Source: Megascapheus bottae
Taxonomy: Eukaryota > Chordata > Mammalia > Rodentia > Geomyidae
Reading direction: 5' to 3'
Assembly: GCA_024803745.1 (NCBI GenBank)
Contig: JANJXV010000037.1
Span: 1,487,001 to 1,551,000, forward strand
DNA: 64,000 nucleotides
Each line of letters starts with the position of its first letter. Position 1 is the first letter of the stretch. A program made the translations under genes and the position numbers. Under the pieces are notes generated by a model. It was not told the origin of the DNA, made no database searches, and saw nothing but the letters and a program-made list of their open reading frames with translations. Of the stretch, positions 45,101 through 57,200 are shown piece after piece.

Positions 45101-48100
45101 TTTAGTATTTCTCTTTCTTTCTTGAGGGGAGGGGAGTGCAAGTCCTAGGGCTTGAACTCAGGGCCTGGGTACTGCCCCTGAGATTTTTCACTCAAAGCTA
45201 GCACTCCACCACTTGAGCCACAGCTCCATTCTTGACTTTTTGGTCATTAACTAGAGGTAACAGTATTACCAATTTTATTGCCCAGGCTGGCTTTGAACAG
45301 CAATCCTTGTATTTCAGCCTCTTGAGTAGCTAGGATTACAGACAGTTGTGAGCCATCAGCACTGGAAGCGAGCTTTTTCTTGAAATCCCCTATCTAGGAT
45401 TGTTAAATCACAGCTGCTAACATTGTACACTCACAACAGGCATATTTAAGTGCTTTAGGGAGACTGATAAGATGTACTAGGATTCTGACAACAATACAGG
45501 GCAGATAAAGACTATAGGGGAAAATACAAATTGTTACATGTCTCTAGGCCTTGGTTTCTGCATCTCTAAAATAGGGACAACAAACAGATCAGAATGTTGC
45601 AATGATAATGGTCCAAGCAAACATTTATGTAACAGTCATGAAAATATGTAACTTCACTGGCTTACCCTGTAGGCTTTTTTAAAGCAGGGACTGGACTGGA
45701 GGTGCTGGTCCCCTCAGCAGATGGTGGTATGTGGGGTCGAGGACTGTCATTCTCAGTTGATTCCAGAGTAAACTCAGTCTTCACAATACTCTTGACATCC
45801 GGTGTCTTAGTGACTGCTGTACCTCGATTTCCAGGACCTCCCTTGACCAAAACATGAGCATCGGAGACAATCACTTCCTCCCACTCATTTTCCTCACCCA
45901 CTTCTCTTGGAGGAACAACATTTAAGAGCTGGCTTACAGCTTCTGAGTTCTCCAGAGTCAGTTTGGAATCATTTTCACTACAGAAATTTTGCTCAGAGGT
46001 GACAGAGCTGTTGGAAGAGACATCCAAAGTTGATTCCACTTTGACTTTGGCTGGCTTTTCCTAGGGGGGGAAAAAAAACACCCCAGAAAACCATGTAAAC
46101 GTAAGATATTTTATGGAAGCTGAGAGTGTGAACTAGTGGTAGAGTGCTTGTTTAGCATGCACAAAGACTCAAGTTCAATTCCTTGGTACCACATATACAG
46201 AAAAAGCCAGAAGCGGTACTGTGGCTCAAGTGGTAGAGCACTAGCCTTGAAGAATGACCAAGGACAGTGCTCAGGACCTGAGTCCAAGCCCCAGGACTGG
46301 AAAGAAAAAAAAAAAAAAGATAAAGATATTTTAGGGGACAAGAATGTAGCCTAGTGGTAGAATGCTTGCCTAGCAAAAAAAAAAAAAAAAAAAAAAGGAT
46401 ATTTTACAGTTGACACAATATGCTCATTTGATTTATACTTATGGGCAAGAGAAGGCAACAGTATCCAAAAGCAGAGGTTAAAGTTCCAAGTATAAAATTA
46501 GATTACATCTATTAAGTCCTAGCTCCTTTCACTATAGTATCAAATGCCTCAGTTAGGATAAAGCTTATTCTCCTACTAAATTTCTTATTGACATTCAGTT
46601 TTTATCCAATAAATGTTGGCTTTTTGTTGTTTTTGGTATTTTGGGAAGGTCCTGAAGTCAGGAGAATTTTTTGCTTACTACTAGTGTTCTATTACTTGAG
46701 TGTCTAGCTTTTTTGGTAGATAACTGGAAGATAAAGAGCCTCATGGACTTTCTGGCTTGGCATGGCTTTAAGCCACAATCCTCAGGTCTCAGAACAGCTT
46801 GAATTATAGATGTGAGCCACTGTTGCCCAGGTAATGTTGGCATTATTTAGTGTTTTTTTTTTTATTGCTCTAAGATCATTTCTTTATATAGAGAAAAAGT
46901 TTACATATTGTTATAGTGGGTCTGAAAGTATTTACCTTTGGGGTGCTTTTATGAGATTCAGTTAATTGCGATGTAAAAGTTTCTCACTGCTCCACTTATT
47001 CCCTTGAGAAAAATATTTTTTCATTCTTTTTTACTTCTTAATGATTTAGCCATAATAGCAAATTGTCCAAGATAGTATTGATGTTTATCCTTGTGACAAA
47101 TTACACTTCCCTAAAACCATAAAAATCCAATCCATATTCAAATAAATATCTGTAGCTTCACATTTTTCCAAGTGAGTCTTCAGAATGACTAATAATATGC
47201 CACATACTTTATACACTGGGTCAAATTAACTCATACATTCAAACTCATTAAAAATTGCTGTGAAGAGGTAAGCCTGAAAGATGTGGTAGGAAGAAAAAAG
47301 CTGCAGAGGAGTGTTGTACAATGGGGATGTCAGTGACATTAGACATGTGTCAATGACTTGACCTTTGAAAATGCCAGCCAAGGTCTATGAATAAGAATGC
47401 CAAAAAATATGAAGGAAAAAAATCCATCCTCAAAGAACTTACAGGTATGTCCCACAGTACAATGCCAGCTATCTCACCAGACAGATGAATGCTGAAAAAA
47501 ATGCCAGTGTAATTCTGGAGGTTCAGAGATTTGGTTCACTGAAGATGTTTTTGATAAGCATCTGCACTTGTGGTAGCCCTTCCTACTTCAGTGCACATTG
47601 CCAATCCAGAGATATCATCTGTTTCCATACTGGCACCAGTGAGAGTTTGTCCTGAAGGGGATTACTGCAGGAAATAACAGTTTTCTTGTAAAAATCATTT
47701 GTTTCAGATCCAGGTATCCCTAGCCTTACTGAAAACTCCACTGACTCTATTCTGGAGCAGCATTTCTCCCATGACTGTTTCTGAGTCCTCTAGGATCATA
47801 AGGCAAAGTGTGTGGAACATGTGCTATGGTAAGATTCCACTGAAATGTATAAAAAAGACAGATTTCTATGGGCTCAAATTACATTTATTTATTTATTGCC
47901 AGTCGTGGGCTTGAGCTCAGGGCCTAAGCACTATCCTTGGACTTTCTCAAGGCTAGAGCTCTACTACTTGAGCCTCAGCACCACTTCTGGCTTTTTATGT
48001 AGTACCAAGGAGTTGAAACCGGGTCTTTATGCATGCTAGACAAGCACTCTACCACTAGGCCAAACTCCTGGCCCCAAATTCCCTTTATTTTATTTATTTT

Positions 48101-51100
48101 TGTTGGTTGTGGGACTTGAACTCTGGGCCTAGGGGCTGTCCCTGAGCTCAAGGCTACTGCCCTTGAGCCACAGCACCACTTCCAGTTTTCTGATGGTTCA
48201 TTGGAGATAAGAGTCTCACAGACTTTAGTGCCCAGACTGACTCTGAATCTCAATCCTCAGATCTCAGCCTCCTGAGTAGCTAGGATTACAGGCCTGAGCC
48301 ACCATACCTGGCTTTCAAATTCCCTTTAGTATAGAAAATATTTGCTATGCATGGCCTAGATGTACTGCATGCAGTAAAGCCATTATTCATGGAGAAGAAC
48401 TCTAGACCCAAGATGTCCTTGTACTCTCCCATTCCAGAGCAATAGGAAGAGCAAGTTATATCAAGGTCATTATGAATCTCAGTGGCAAAAAATAAGTTCT
48501 ATAGGGTTCCCTGCAGAATACAAGTGTCAACAAACATAGTCAGAAAAAAGAGCTAATTCTGCACAGAGTGAAGACGTTAAGACATTGAACATGTGAAAGA
48601 TAGCTGTTTTTTGGTGCCACTTCCTGAAGAACAGTTGGAAAACTAGAAGAAACTATGGTGCTCATCTCCTTTCTAAGCCCTAGGGTCAGGGTTGAATGGT
48701 TATGGTAATGTGCAACACAGGAAGGCAGCAGCATAGCAGAATCCACTTAAGTTCTCCAAGTGGCCACAGTTGTACAACAGAGGCCAGAAAGGTGGCTTGT
48801 AAAACTACACACCTATTCAAAAAGAACAGGTGCACTACCAAATAGGACAGGTTTCATAGGAGAGAAGCTGCAGGTAAAGCTTTCATCAGGACTCCATCCA
48901 TTCTGCCTGAATCACAAGATTCTGACCACACCCCTTTTTCATGGTCCTCTCTGACCAACAGGATTCAAGAACTGAGGCCACACTTCCATTCCATTTTTTA
49001 TTTTTTTTTGTCTACGATGATGGTAGTACACTGAAGTGAAAAAAAGAAAAGCAGTACAAACTGTGAAAAGGTTATTAAACCCGACAGCTTGAAAAAGAAA
49101 TAATATTGACAGAACAAATGGAGGTGTCCTGTAGTGGAAAAACATATAAGGAAGTACAGAAATGTAAGGAAGAATAATACAGTGCCTGTATGAGACATTG
49201 TATAGTGTCTATAATAAGAATGCCAAGCATACCAATTTTTTACTTACAAATTAATCAAGTGATAAGTGTGGCCTATTGTTCATTGAATCAAATAAATATT
49301 AAAATTCAAAATTATAGCTGCTACTCCAGATAGATCTACTTTTTAAAGTCCTTGGAACCTTAGCTTTTATTCAATCAGAAAGCACTGCTGATCAAACATA
49401 ATAGAGTATGTACGTGACATCTATGCAAATATGTAATATATATAGAGAGAATACATGTACTTTTACACAAATATATACATTTAAACACAAAAAGCAGTGA
49501 TTATCTTTCCAACAGGTAGAAAAGGAAAAAGAGGGTACTGTTTTTGTGAAAGTTGGCTCAGGCAAAAATTGTCATTGTATTGTTTACTATGCATGGTTCT
49601 TCAAGATAATCACCAAAAGGGAAAGAAGCTGAATGCTAGTGGCTTACACCTATAATTTTAGCCACTCAGGAGGCTGAAGATCACAGTTCAAAGCCAGCTC
49701 AAGTAGAAAAAACTTTGAGATTCCATCTTCAGTTAAACAGCAAAATGCAGAACTGGAAGAATAGTTCAAGTGGTAAAGTGCCAATCATAATTGGAAAAAG
49801 CCAAATGTGAGCCCCAGGCCCTGACTTCAAGTCACAGTATTGGCACAAAAAATATGCATTAAAAAAAGAAAAGGCTATACAGGCTCAGTCCATGAGTTTT
49901 GGGACTTGGGTAAGGCAGCACATCATGACAGCAGTGTAAAACTGCTCATCTCATGACTAGAAATTAAAGAGGATGGGAAGGACTGAGCTCTCACCTCCCT
50001 TTCAGATAATGCCAGTCATCCAAAACCTTCCACTAGACTCTATCTTCTACAAGCCCCCAACCAGTTTCCAGAAGTATTATCTTAATAGGGCAAGCCTTTA
50101 CCACATGGACTTTGGAGAAGATGCCTCATATCAAACAGTAGCAATAGTTAATATGATTCTAGAACTTGCTTCTGCGGTTCAAACTCTTTATTTCCCTACG
50201 TTTCCTTATGGAAGAATGAATGCCTTTCATGGACTATGTGCCTTTTAACACTTTTATGTAGCAGTCATCACCACTGAACAGCCTTTGTTCATGTCACAGT
50301 GTAAGCATCTTAATGACCTTTGCATCTGCTATAGCTTTTTCCCACAGAAGACGCACAGTAAACAGTGTTTAAGTTAGCTCATTAGTTTAGCATACTTTTG
50401 CTATCTTGTACTTTGGCACTGAATGAGATAAGCATATATACTTTCCATATTTCTTTTTTTCCTTTTGTTCTTTACTAGGTGGGATTAAACAGACATTGAT
50501 ACCTTTGGAAGTTAGTGCCTGTCCCATCCTGTTTTACAGGCAGGCAGTTAAATGAGGCAGAGATAGAGAAGGGGGGAGCAGGACATGTCTGAGCGCTCAT
50601 AGAAGTTGTATCGGGAGTCCAGTATTCCATGAAGGGATCAGCTGGAGTTCCAAATTTGGGGCTAACTTTGATCGTATGAGGCTTAAGACTGGGCTCAAAA
50701 TTGAGCAGTTTTTCTTAAGAATTTTACTGTTTCCTCCCCTTGGTAAGTGACGAGCAGAGCTGAAGCTAGAAATGTCCATTCAGTGTTCTCAATGGTATTT
50801 TGTACAATGAAACACAGTGGGGAAATTGAAGTCGTCATTTGTAATTTCTGGGAACCTGGACCTCTAAAAGCCCAGTAGCTTTTTATAAGGCTCCCTGATA
50901 GAGCTCAGGACTTGGCGCCAAAAGTTTCCTCTGTGTAGCCTGGTGGCCTTCCTGATTTGGTATTGGAGCCCTCAGCTGAAAGGTCACTCACCTCACTGCA
51001 GAAGCAAATAAGAGCTGCTGTTGGAGGATGGGAATGAAGCAGTCAGTCAAGGGAGATTTACCTTTGTGGTTCTGTGGATGGGTTTAGACCTGGCACAAGG

Positions 51101-54100
51101 TCTTGGCAGACTCACTGAGAAAATCTTGATCTGAGTCTGGAACCAATGTAAGCAAACCATCACACAGAGGGAGGCCAGGAGGAGAATAAATGAGTTTATT
51201 GGGGGGGCCATGGTGCCCCAGGAGAAGAAGAGGGAACAGAGAGAAGAATGGCAAATGGCACCACCAGGTAGCTAGGAGATAGCTGCCATATTTTTTATAT
51301 AACTTAAAATTTAGGCAAGAAAGTGGGGCTGTAGCTCATATTTTTTATATAACTTAAAATTTTAGGGCAATAAAGTGGGGCTGTTGCTCACGTGGTAGTG
51401 TTAGCCTTGAGCTGAAGAGCTCAGGGTCAGCACCCAGGCCCAGAGTTCAAACCCCATGACCAATAAAGCAAAAACAAAAACAAAAAACTAGGACAGGCTG
51501 GGAGTTTAGCCTAGTGGTAGAGTGCTTGCCTAGCATACTCGAAGACCGGGGTTTGATTCCTATGTACCACATACATAGAAAAAAGCCAGAAGTGGTGCTG
51601 TGGCTCAAGTGGTAGAGCTGTAGCCTTGAGAAAACCCAAAGACAGTGCTCAGGCCCTGAGCTCAAGCCCAGGACTGGCAAAAAAACAAAACAAAACAAAA
51701 CAAAAACTAGGGCAAAGTAAATAGAATAAACAATAAGTTCAGAGAAAGCTTTTGTTTTTTACAAGCAGTGGTCTTGTAGGATCTCTAATTAATTACCAAA
51801 GAGAACTAAAAGTGGAGCTGAGGATCAAGTGAAAGAGTGCTAGCCTTGAGCAAAAATAAAGCAAAGGGATAGCACCTAGGCCCTGAGTTCAAGCCCCGGA
51901 TTTGCATACATATACACACAAAAAGATTATCTTCTGTCCCAATGTTTCATGTCTGTAATCTAAGTTATTTTGGAGTCTGAGACACTCACCTATAACTAAC
52001 CAGAAAAATGGGAGACTGTAGGTCTGGTTCATATGATAGCATGCCAGCAGTGAGCAAGAAAGCCAAATGAAAGCACAAGATCCTGAATTCAAGCCTTCTT
52101 TAAAAAGTCATCTGTTCCCAAGGAAAACAGGAAGCCTACTTCCTATAGGAAGTAGGACAATGCATCTTACCTTTGGAATCCACTTCCCTCCTAGGAAGTT
52201 GCCACAGGTAGGGCACTTAGGTGGTTTGTGCCTGGTGACATATGTAAAAGAGCAACCTGGGCTGGTGCATGTCCCATGGCCCCGGCGGGTATATGTAGTA
52301 GTCTGTTTGGTGGGAGAAAAAAAGTGTATCAGAATCAAGGCTATAACCCAATCTGAGATCTGCTGACCATGCTAGACATATTATCAGACCAACAGAATAT
52401 AGGATAGCTATTCATCGTTGGGTCAGAATTGTAAAGATGCTAAGGTACAAGTGCACTTTTAGAAATAAAGAAATGGGGGCTATGAGTGTGGCCTAGTGTC
52501 AGAGTTCTTGCCTAGCATGCACGAAGTTCCATTGCACATACAGTGCCCAGACCCTGAGTCAAGCTCCAGAAGGACTGGAAAAACAAAACAAAATAAATAA
52601 TAAACTAGTATACAAAAGGGGGAAACACAGCTGCCCACGGTTACTTAGGTACTAGAAAAGTAAGGTAGTGATGGTTTATATTAACAGCACCAAAGTACCA
52701 TGTAGTACCTTGTATCTTATTTAATACTTTCAGAAATGCTACTAGATTTTTTTGGCCAGTCCTGGGCCTTGATCTCAGGACCTGAGCAACTGTCCTTGGG
52801 TTTTCTCAAGGCTAGAGCTCTTCCACTTGAGCCACAGCGCCACTTCCAGTTTTTTTTTTTTAATGTATGTAGTACTGAGGAATCAAACCCGAGTCTTTGT
52901 GCATGCTAGGCAAGCACTCTACTACTAGGACAAACTCCCGGCCCCAGTAGTTTTTAAAAAAAAAAAAAAATTAAAAACTTTTTATTAACACTGAGTTTTT
53001 TCAAATGCATGTTCCGTAAGTATTCAAGAAAAAAATCTCTATATGCAATCACTGGTAAATACATTTAAGAATATAATTAAAATTAAGTTGAGTCTTTGTC
53101 ATTGAAACATATCGATCTATATATCAATATATGTCTATAGAACATATATCCTATCATAGACCCATGACTATATAGATATATTTGTATCTCCAAATTCATG
53201 TTAATGACCTGCAGTACCTGAGTACTGAGTCATTGCTCTTGTATTGTTTAGATCTAATACCCACATATCAAGGAGACCATGTACCTTTTGTTCCTTTGGT
53301 CTTGGCTTATCTAACTCAATATAGTTTGCTCTAGCTCTATCCACTTCCCAGTGAATGCCATTATTTTATCTTGTCTGGTGGCTATGTAGAATTCCATTGT
53401 ATATTTGTACCACATCTTTTATATTCATTCATCTGCAGTGGGGCATCTGGGTTGTTTTCATTGCTTGGCTATTGTGAATAGTGCAGCAATGAACATGGCT
53501 GTACAGGTGTCCTTATCATATCCTGGGGTTTTTGATGCTAGGATTACAGGTGTGTGCCACCACACCTGGCTTATGTTTAGTTTTTTGAGGAACCTCCAAA
53601 CTGCTTTCCAGAGTGGTTGTACTAGTTTACATTTCCACCAGCAGTGCAACAGAATCTCTCTCTGTCTCTCTCTCTCTGTCTCTCTTTTTGTTGGTTGTGG
53701 AGCTTGAACTCTGGGCCTGAGTGCTGTCCCTGAGCACAGGCAGATTGTGATGACTTTAAAATATATATTATTGGGCTGGGAGTTTGGCCTAGTGGTAGAG
53801 TGCTTGCCTAGCATGCACGAAGACCCGAGTTCGATTCCTTGGTACCATATACTTAGAAAAAGCCAGAAGTGGTGCTGAGGCTCAAGTGGTAGAGTTCTAT
53901 CCTTGAGAAAGTCCAAGGACAGTCCTCAGGCCCTGAGCTTAAGCCCAGGACTGGAAAAAAAAATTAAAATATATATTATTGCTGGGTGCCATAGGTGTAT
54001 GCCTGTAATCCATGTTACTTAGAAGGCAGAGATCTAAGAATCAAGGATCAAAGTCAGCTCAGGTAAGAAAGTCCATGACTATCTCCAATTAACCACCAAA

Positions 54101-54158
54101 CAGGAGTAGAGTTATAGCTGCAGTGGCAGAGTGCCAGCATGATTTCAAGCCCCAGTGC

Positions 54159-54206
<48 letters not shown>

Positions 54207-57200
54207 ACTTTACATGCTGGGGTAAAGATTAATTAGATGGTAGAGCTAGTTTAGTTTCATCTTAGTGCTGCAAATGCCTTAAACTCTCCAAGTAGAACTG
54301 TAAGTTCTACTCACAACTGTTAAGTTCCCTTTTCCTCCATCTCTCAAAATGCTTTACCATATTTTTTTAAACAACTTAAAAATAAGAAAATTAAAAAAGT
54401 ACCTCCTATATTCCCAAAGTCAATTTTGTAGTTCAATGTTATCATGTTGTTTTCATGGTTGTTGGTTTTTTTTTACACCAGGAAATAGGGTAAACATATA
54501 AAAAAAACTTAAGAAATGGTAAAATAATGTGTATGGTTTTAAGAACTACCATTTCTAGAAGTTAGCAGAAGATAATGGCATCATCATCTCTTGAAATTTT
54601 GTTATTTTGTTGGAGAAAGCATCAATATTTACCAGAAAAGACTGGCATTTAGTACTTGAAAAGACTAAGGTGTCTATATGCCACTATTCATTATAACATA
54701 TTCTATATTGGAGTAGTGAAAATAACATGAAATGAAAAATGTAAAAAAAATTGTCATGTGGGTCCTGCTTTTATATCCAAAGTGCTAAGAAAAACTGAAA
54801 GCAAACACAGCTTAAATACAGAGACAACCTGCTGGTTAAAACTGTGGAAACATATCTTAGTGGAAGGAATGAAGAGTTGTCAACATTCCCAAGTCCTGGT
54901 AACATGCATTTCACAGTGGCATTCTGAAGACAATGCCACAACCTAAAGAAGTGACTTGAGCAGAGAGAACTTTAGGTGTATACTACCACAACCAACATGA
55001 ATTTTTAATGAGGGAAATGATGGCCAACAAAATGAACTCATCAATCATTTCAACCAATCAAGGGAGGATAACCAATCATTCCAGTGCTGAAGTAGATATG
55101 CAAGGGCTCAGGCTCTGCAGTGCATGCATAGGGCTGCCCCAGAAGCTGGATTCTGAACACAGTGAACATCATTTGGATGTGGCTGGTTAGCTGACTGCTC
55201 AACTAACAGATATATTTCTAGTTATCGGCCAGTTCTTTCTGTGCTGCGTGAGCATTCTTCTGGACATCAGCAGCATGGAATTCTATGTCATTTCTCCCAT
55301 GACTGTGATTCCCAATCCTCTGAAGTCACCAGCCAGTGGGTGGAGTATGTGCTGTTCAGGAACCCTGAACTCAGGATGACCTCAGTCCCAGAGTGACTGG
55401 AAAAGCAAGTTATAGCAAGGGCATTATGAACCTCAGTGGCAAATATGGTCAGAACAATAGAGCTAATTCTGCATGGGGTGAAGACCTGAAGACACTGGAT
55501 GTGGAAAGATGGCTATGTTTCTTGGTGCTACTTCCTGAAGGGCAGTTGGAAGCCTGATGGGAACTGGTAACCAGTTGGTTTATGGAAGCCAGGGAAGGGG
55601 ACTTATAAAACTATGTACCTAACCAACAAAAGCAAATTGGATAGGGTTATATGGGGAGGGGGCTACAGGAGAAGCTCTCAATATGACTCCATCCATTCAA
55701 CCTGAATCAAGATTCTGACCACACCCCCATTTTCATGGTCCTCTCTGGCCAGTGGGGATTCAAGAATTGAGGCCATACCCACATTCTATGCTGCCTAGTA
55801 GCACTGATATACCCTGTTTGCTTACACCACTACTAATAATAGAGAGGATGAGGTGCTGAGTGGTGACAGAGAATTAAGGTGGGTTTGGAGATACAGTACA
55901 AAGTAGGCAGTTGGTGGTGAATTCAAGAATAGAGGTGATTTTAGAGAGCCTAGGAATGTGGGCCCAAATCTTCCATCTTCCCTGTCCTAGTACTGGGATG
56001 TCTGAGCGAACAAGACTAAAAGAAATTCACTGCAGGAAGGAAACTATGACAAGGATTCCAGCAGAGGAATTGTCTTGATGGGCCAGTACAATCCTGAGAA
56101 AAATTAAAAAAGGTAACCCCTGGGGCCGGGAGTTTGGTAGAGTACTTGCCTAGCATGCACAAAGACCTGGGTTCGATTCTTTGGTACCATATACATAGAA
56201 AAAAACCAAAAGTGGTGCTATGGCTCAAGTGGTAGAGCGTTAGCCTTGAGAAAACCCAACGACAGTGCTCAGGCCATAAGCCCAGGACTGACCAAAAAAA
56301 AAAAAAAAAAAAGGTAACCCCAAGACAAACACCACTGGAGACTGTAATTCAACTGAGGGTGCAGCCAAAGATCATGCAGACTGCGAGACTCCCCTACCTC
56401 TGGGCACAGTCAGAGCTTCCAGAGTCAAGAGTGCTTGCCACACACCTCAATAACACAGAGGATCTGGAAAGGTGCTGCCAACACCTGGTGCTGGCCTTGG
56501 ACTCCAGCAGAGGACAAAAACCAGCAGCTCTGCAGAGAGACTAGAGACCTGCAGGATCAACAGGGAAAAGAGAACAAGAAGATGGCCTGTGTATAGGAAA
56601 CACTGAAAACAGAGCTGGAGCTCCACAAGTTATCAATACAGATGCTGTTGTCAGAAAAATTCGATTTACAATCTGCCTTGGCCCACATGCAGCAGGTGTC
56701 TAAAGAAAGATAATTGGAACTGGTTTTGCCAGCCACCTGCAGGCTTCATAGCAGTGAGTCACAGAGCTAGGGAAGACACTGTCTGCAGTCTCTACCACAC
56801 AGAATGAGACCAACAAGAACCTAGAACTCAAAAGGCTGGACACAGAAGCCTGACATGAAGATCAAACTCCACAAGGTAAACTAGTGTAGTGGGTAGAGTC
56901 GAAAAAACAACTAGACAACGTAAGAGTTGGTGACAGAATTAAAGTTGGAGAGAGACACTTTTGAAGAGGACCTGAGGGTGGAAAGTTCCACCCTCAGCTA
57001 TTAGGGCAGATGAGCCAACTAAAAGAGGAGAGAGAACAAGAAGTGAGGAAGGTGTTGGACAGAGACCAACTTGGCAGAACTGAGAAAGCAGATGTCAGAG
57101 CTCCCTTCAGGAGATTGAGCAGCAGCTGCACGCTCAGGTTTTCAAGTTGCTGAAGGAGCTGGAGAAGCAACTTTACATCCAGGTAGAGGAAAACCAGAAC

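Larger units (their letters stand above)
47761..48985 (+). repeat. Unclassified dispersed repeat, copy A (split by SINEs)
   Basis: Begins catttctcccatgactg and ends near ttcaagaactgaggccaca. It aligns along its length to 55288-55790, allowing for the SINEs at 47885-48314 and extra sequence at about 48660-48770. Shared blocks include catggtcctctctg and agctaattctgca. No coding sequence recognised; it could be an LTR or an old retrocopy. Confidence 0.75.

Noticed and set aside
24000..46000. CRISPR-like array from recurring repeats
   Set aside because: Repeats are dispersed SINEs in both orientations with irregular spacing in a eukaryotic intron.
49973..50248. 91-codon frame as a small gene
   Set aside because: No start context or known motif; lies in old repeat debris of an HMGXB3 intron.
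53458..53916. 152-codon minus-strand frame
   Set aside because: Reads through ID-Geo, CT repeat and L1 tail; no protein signature.
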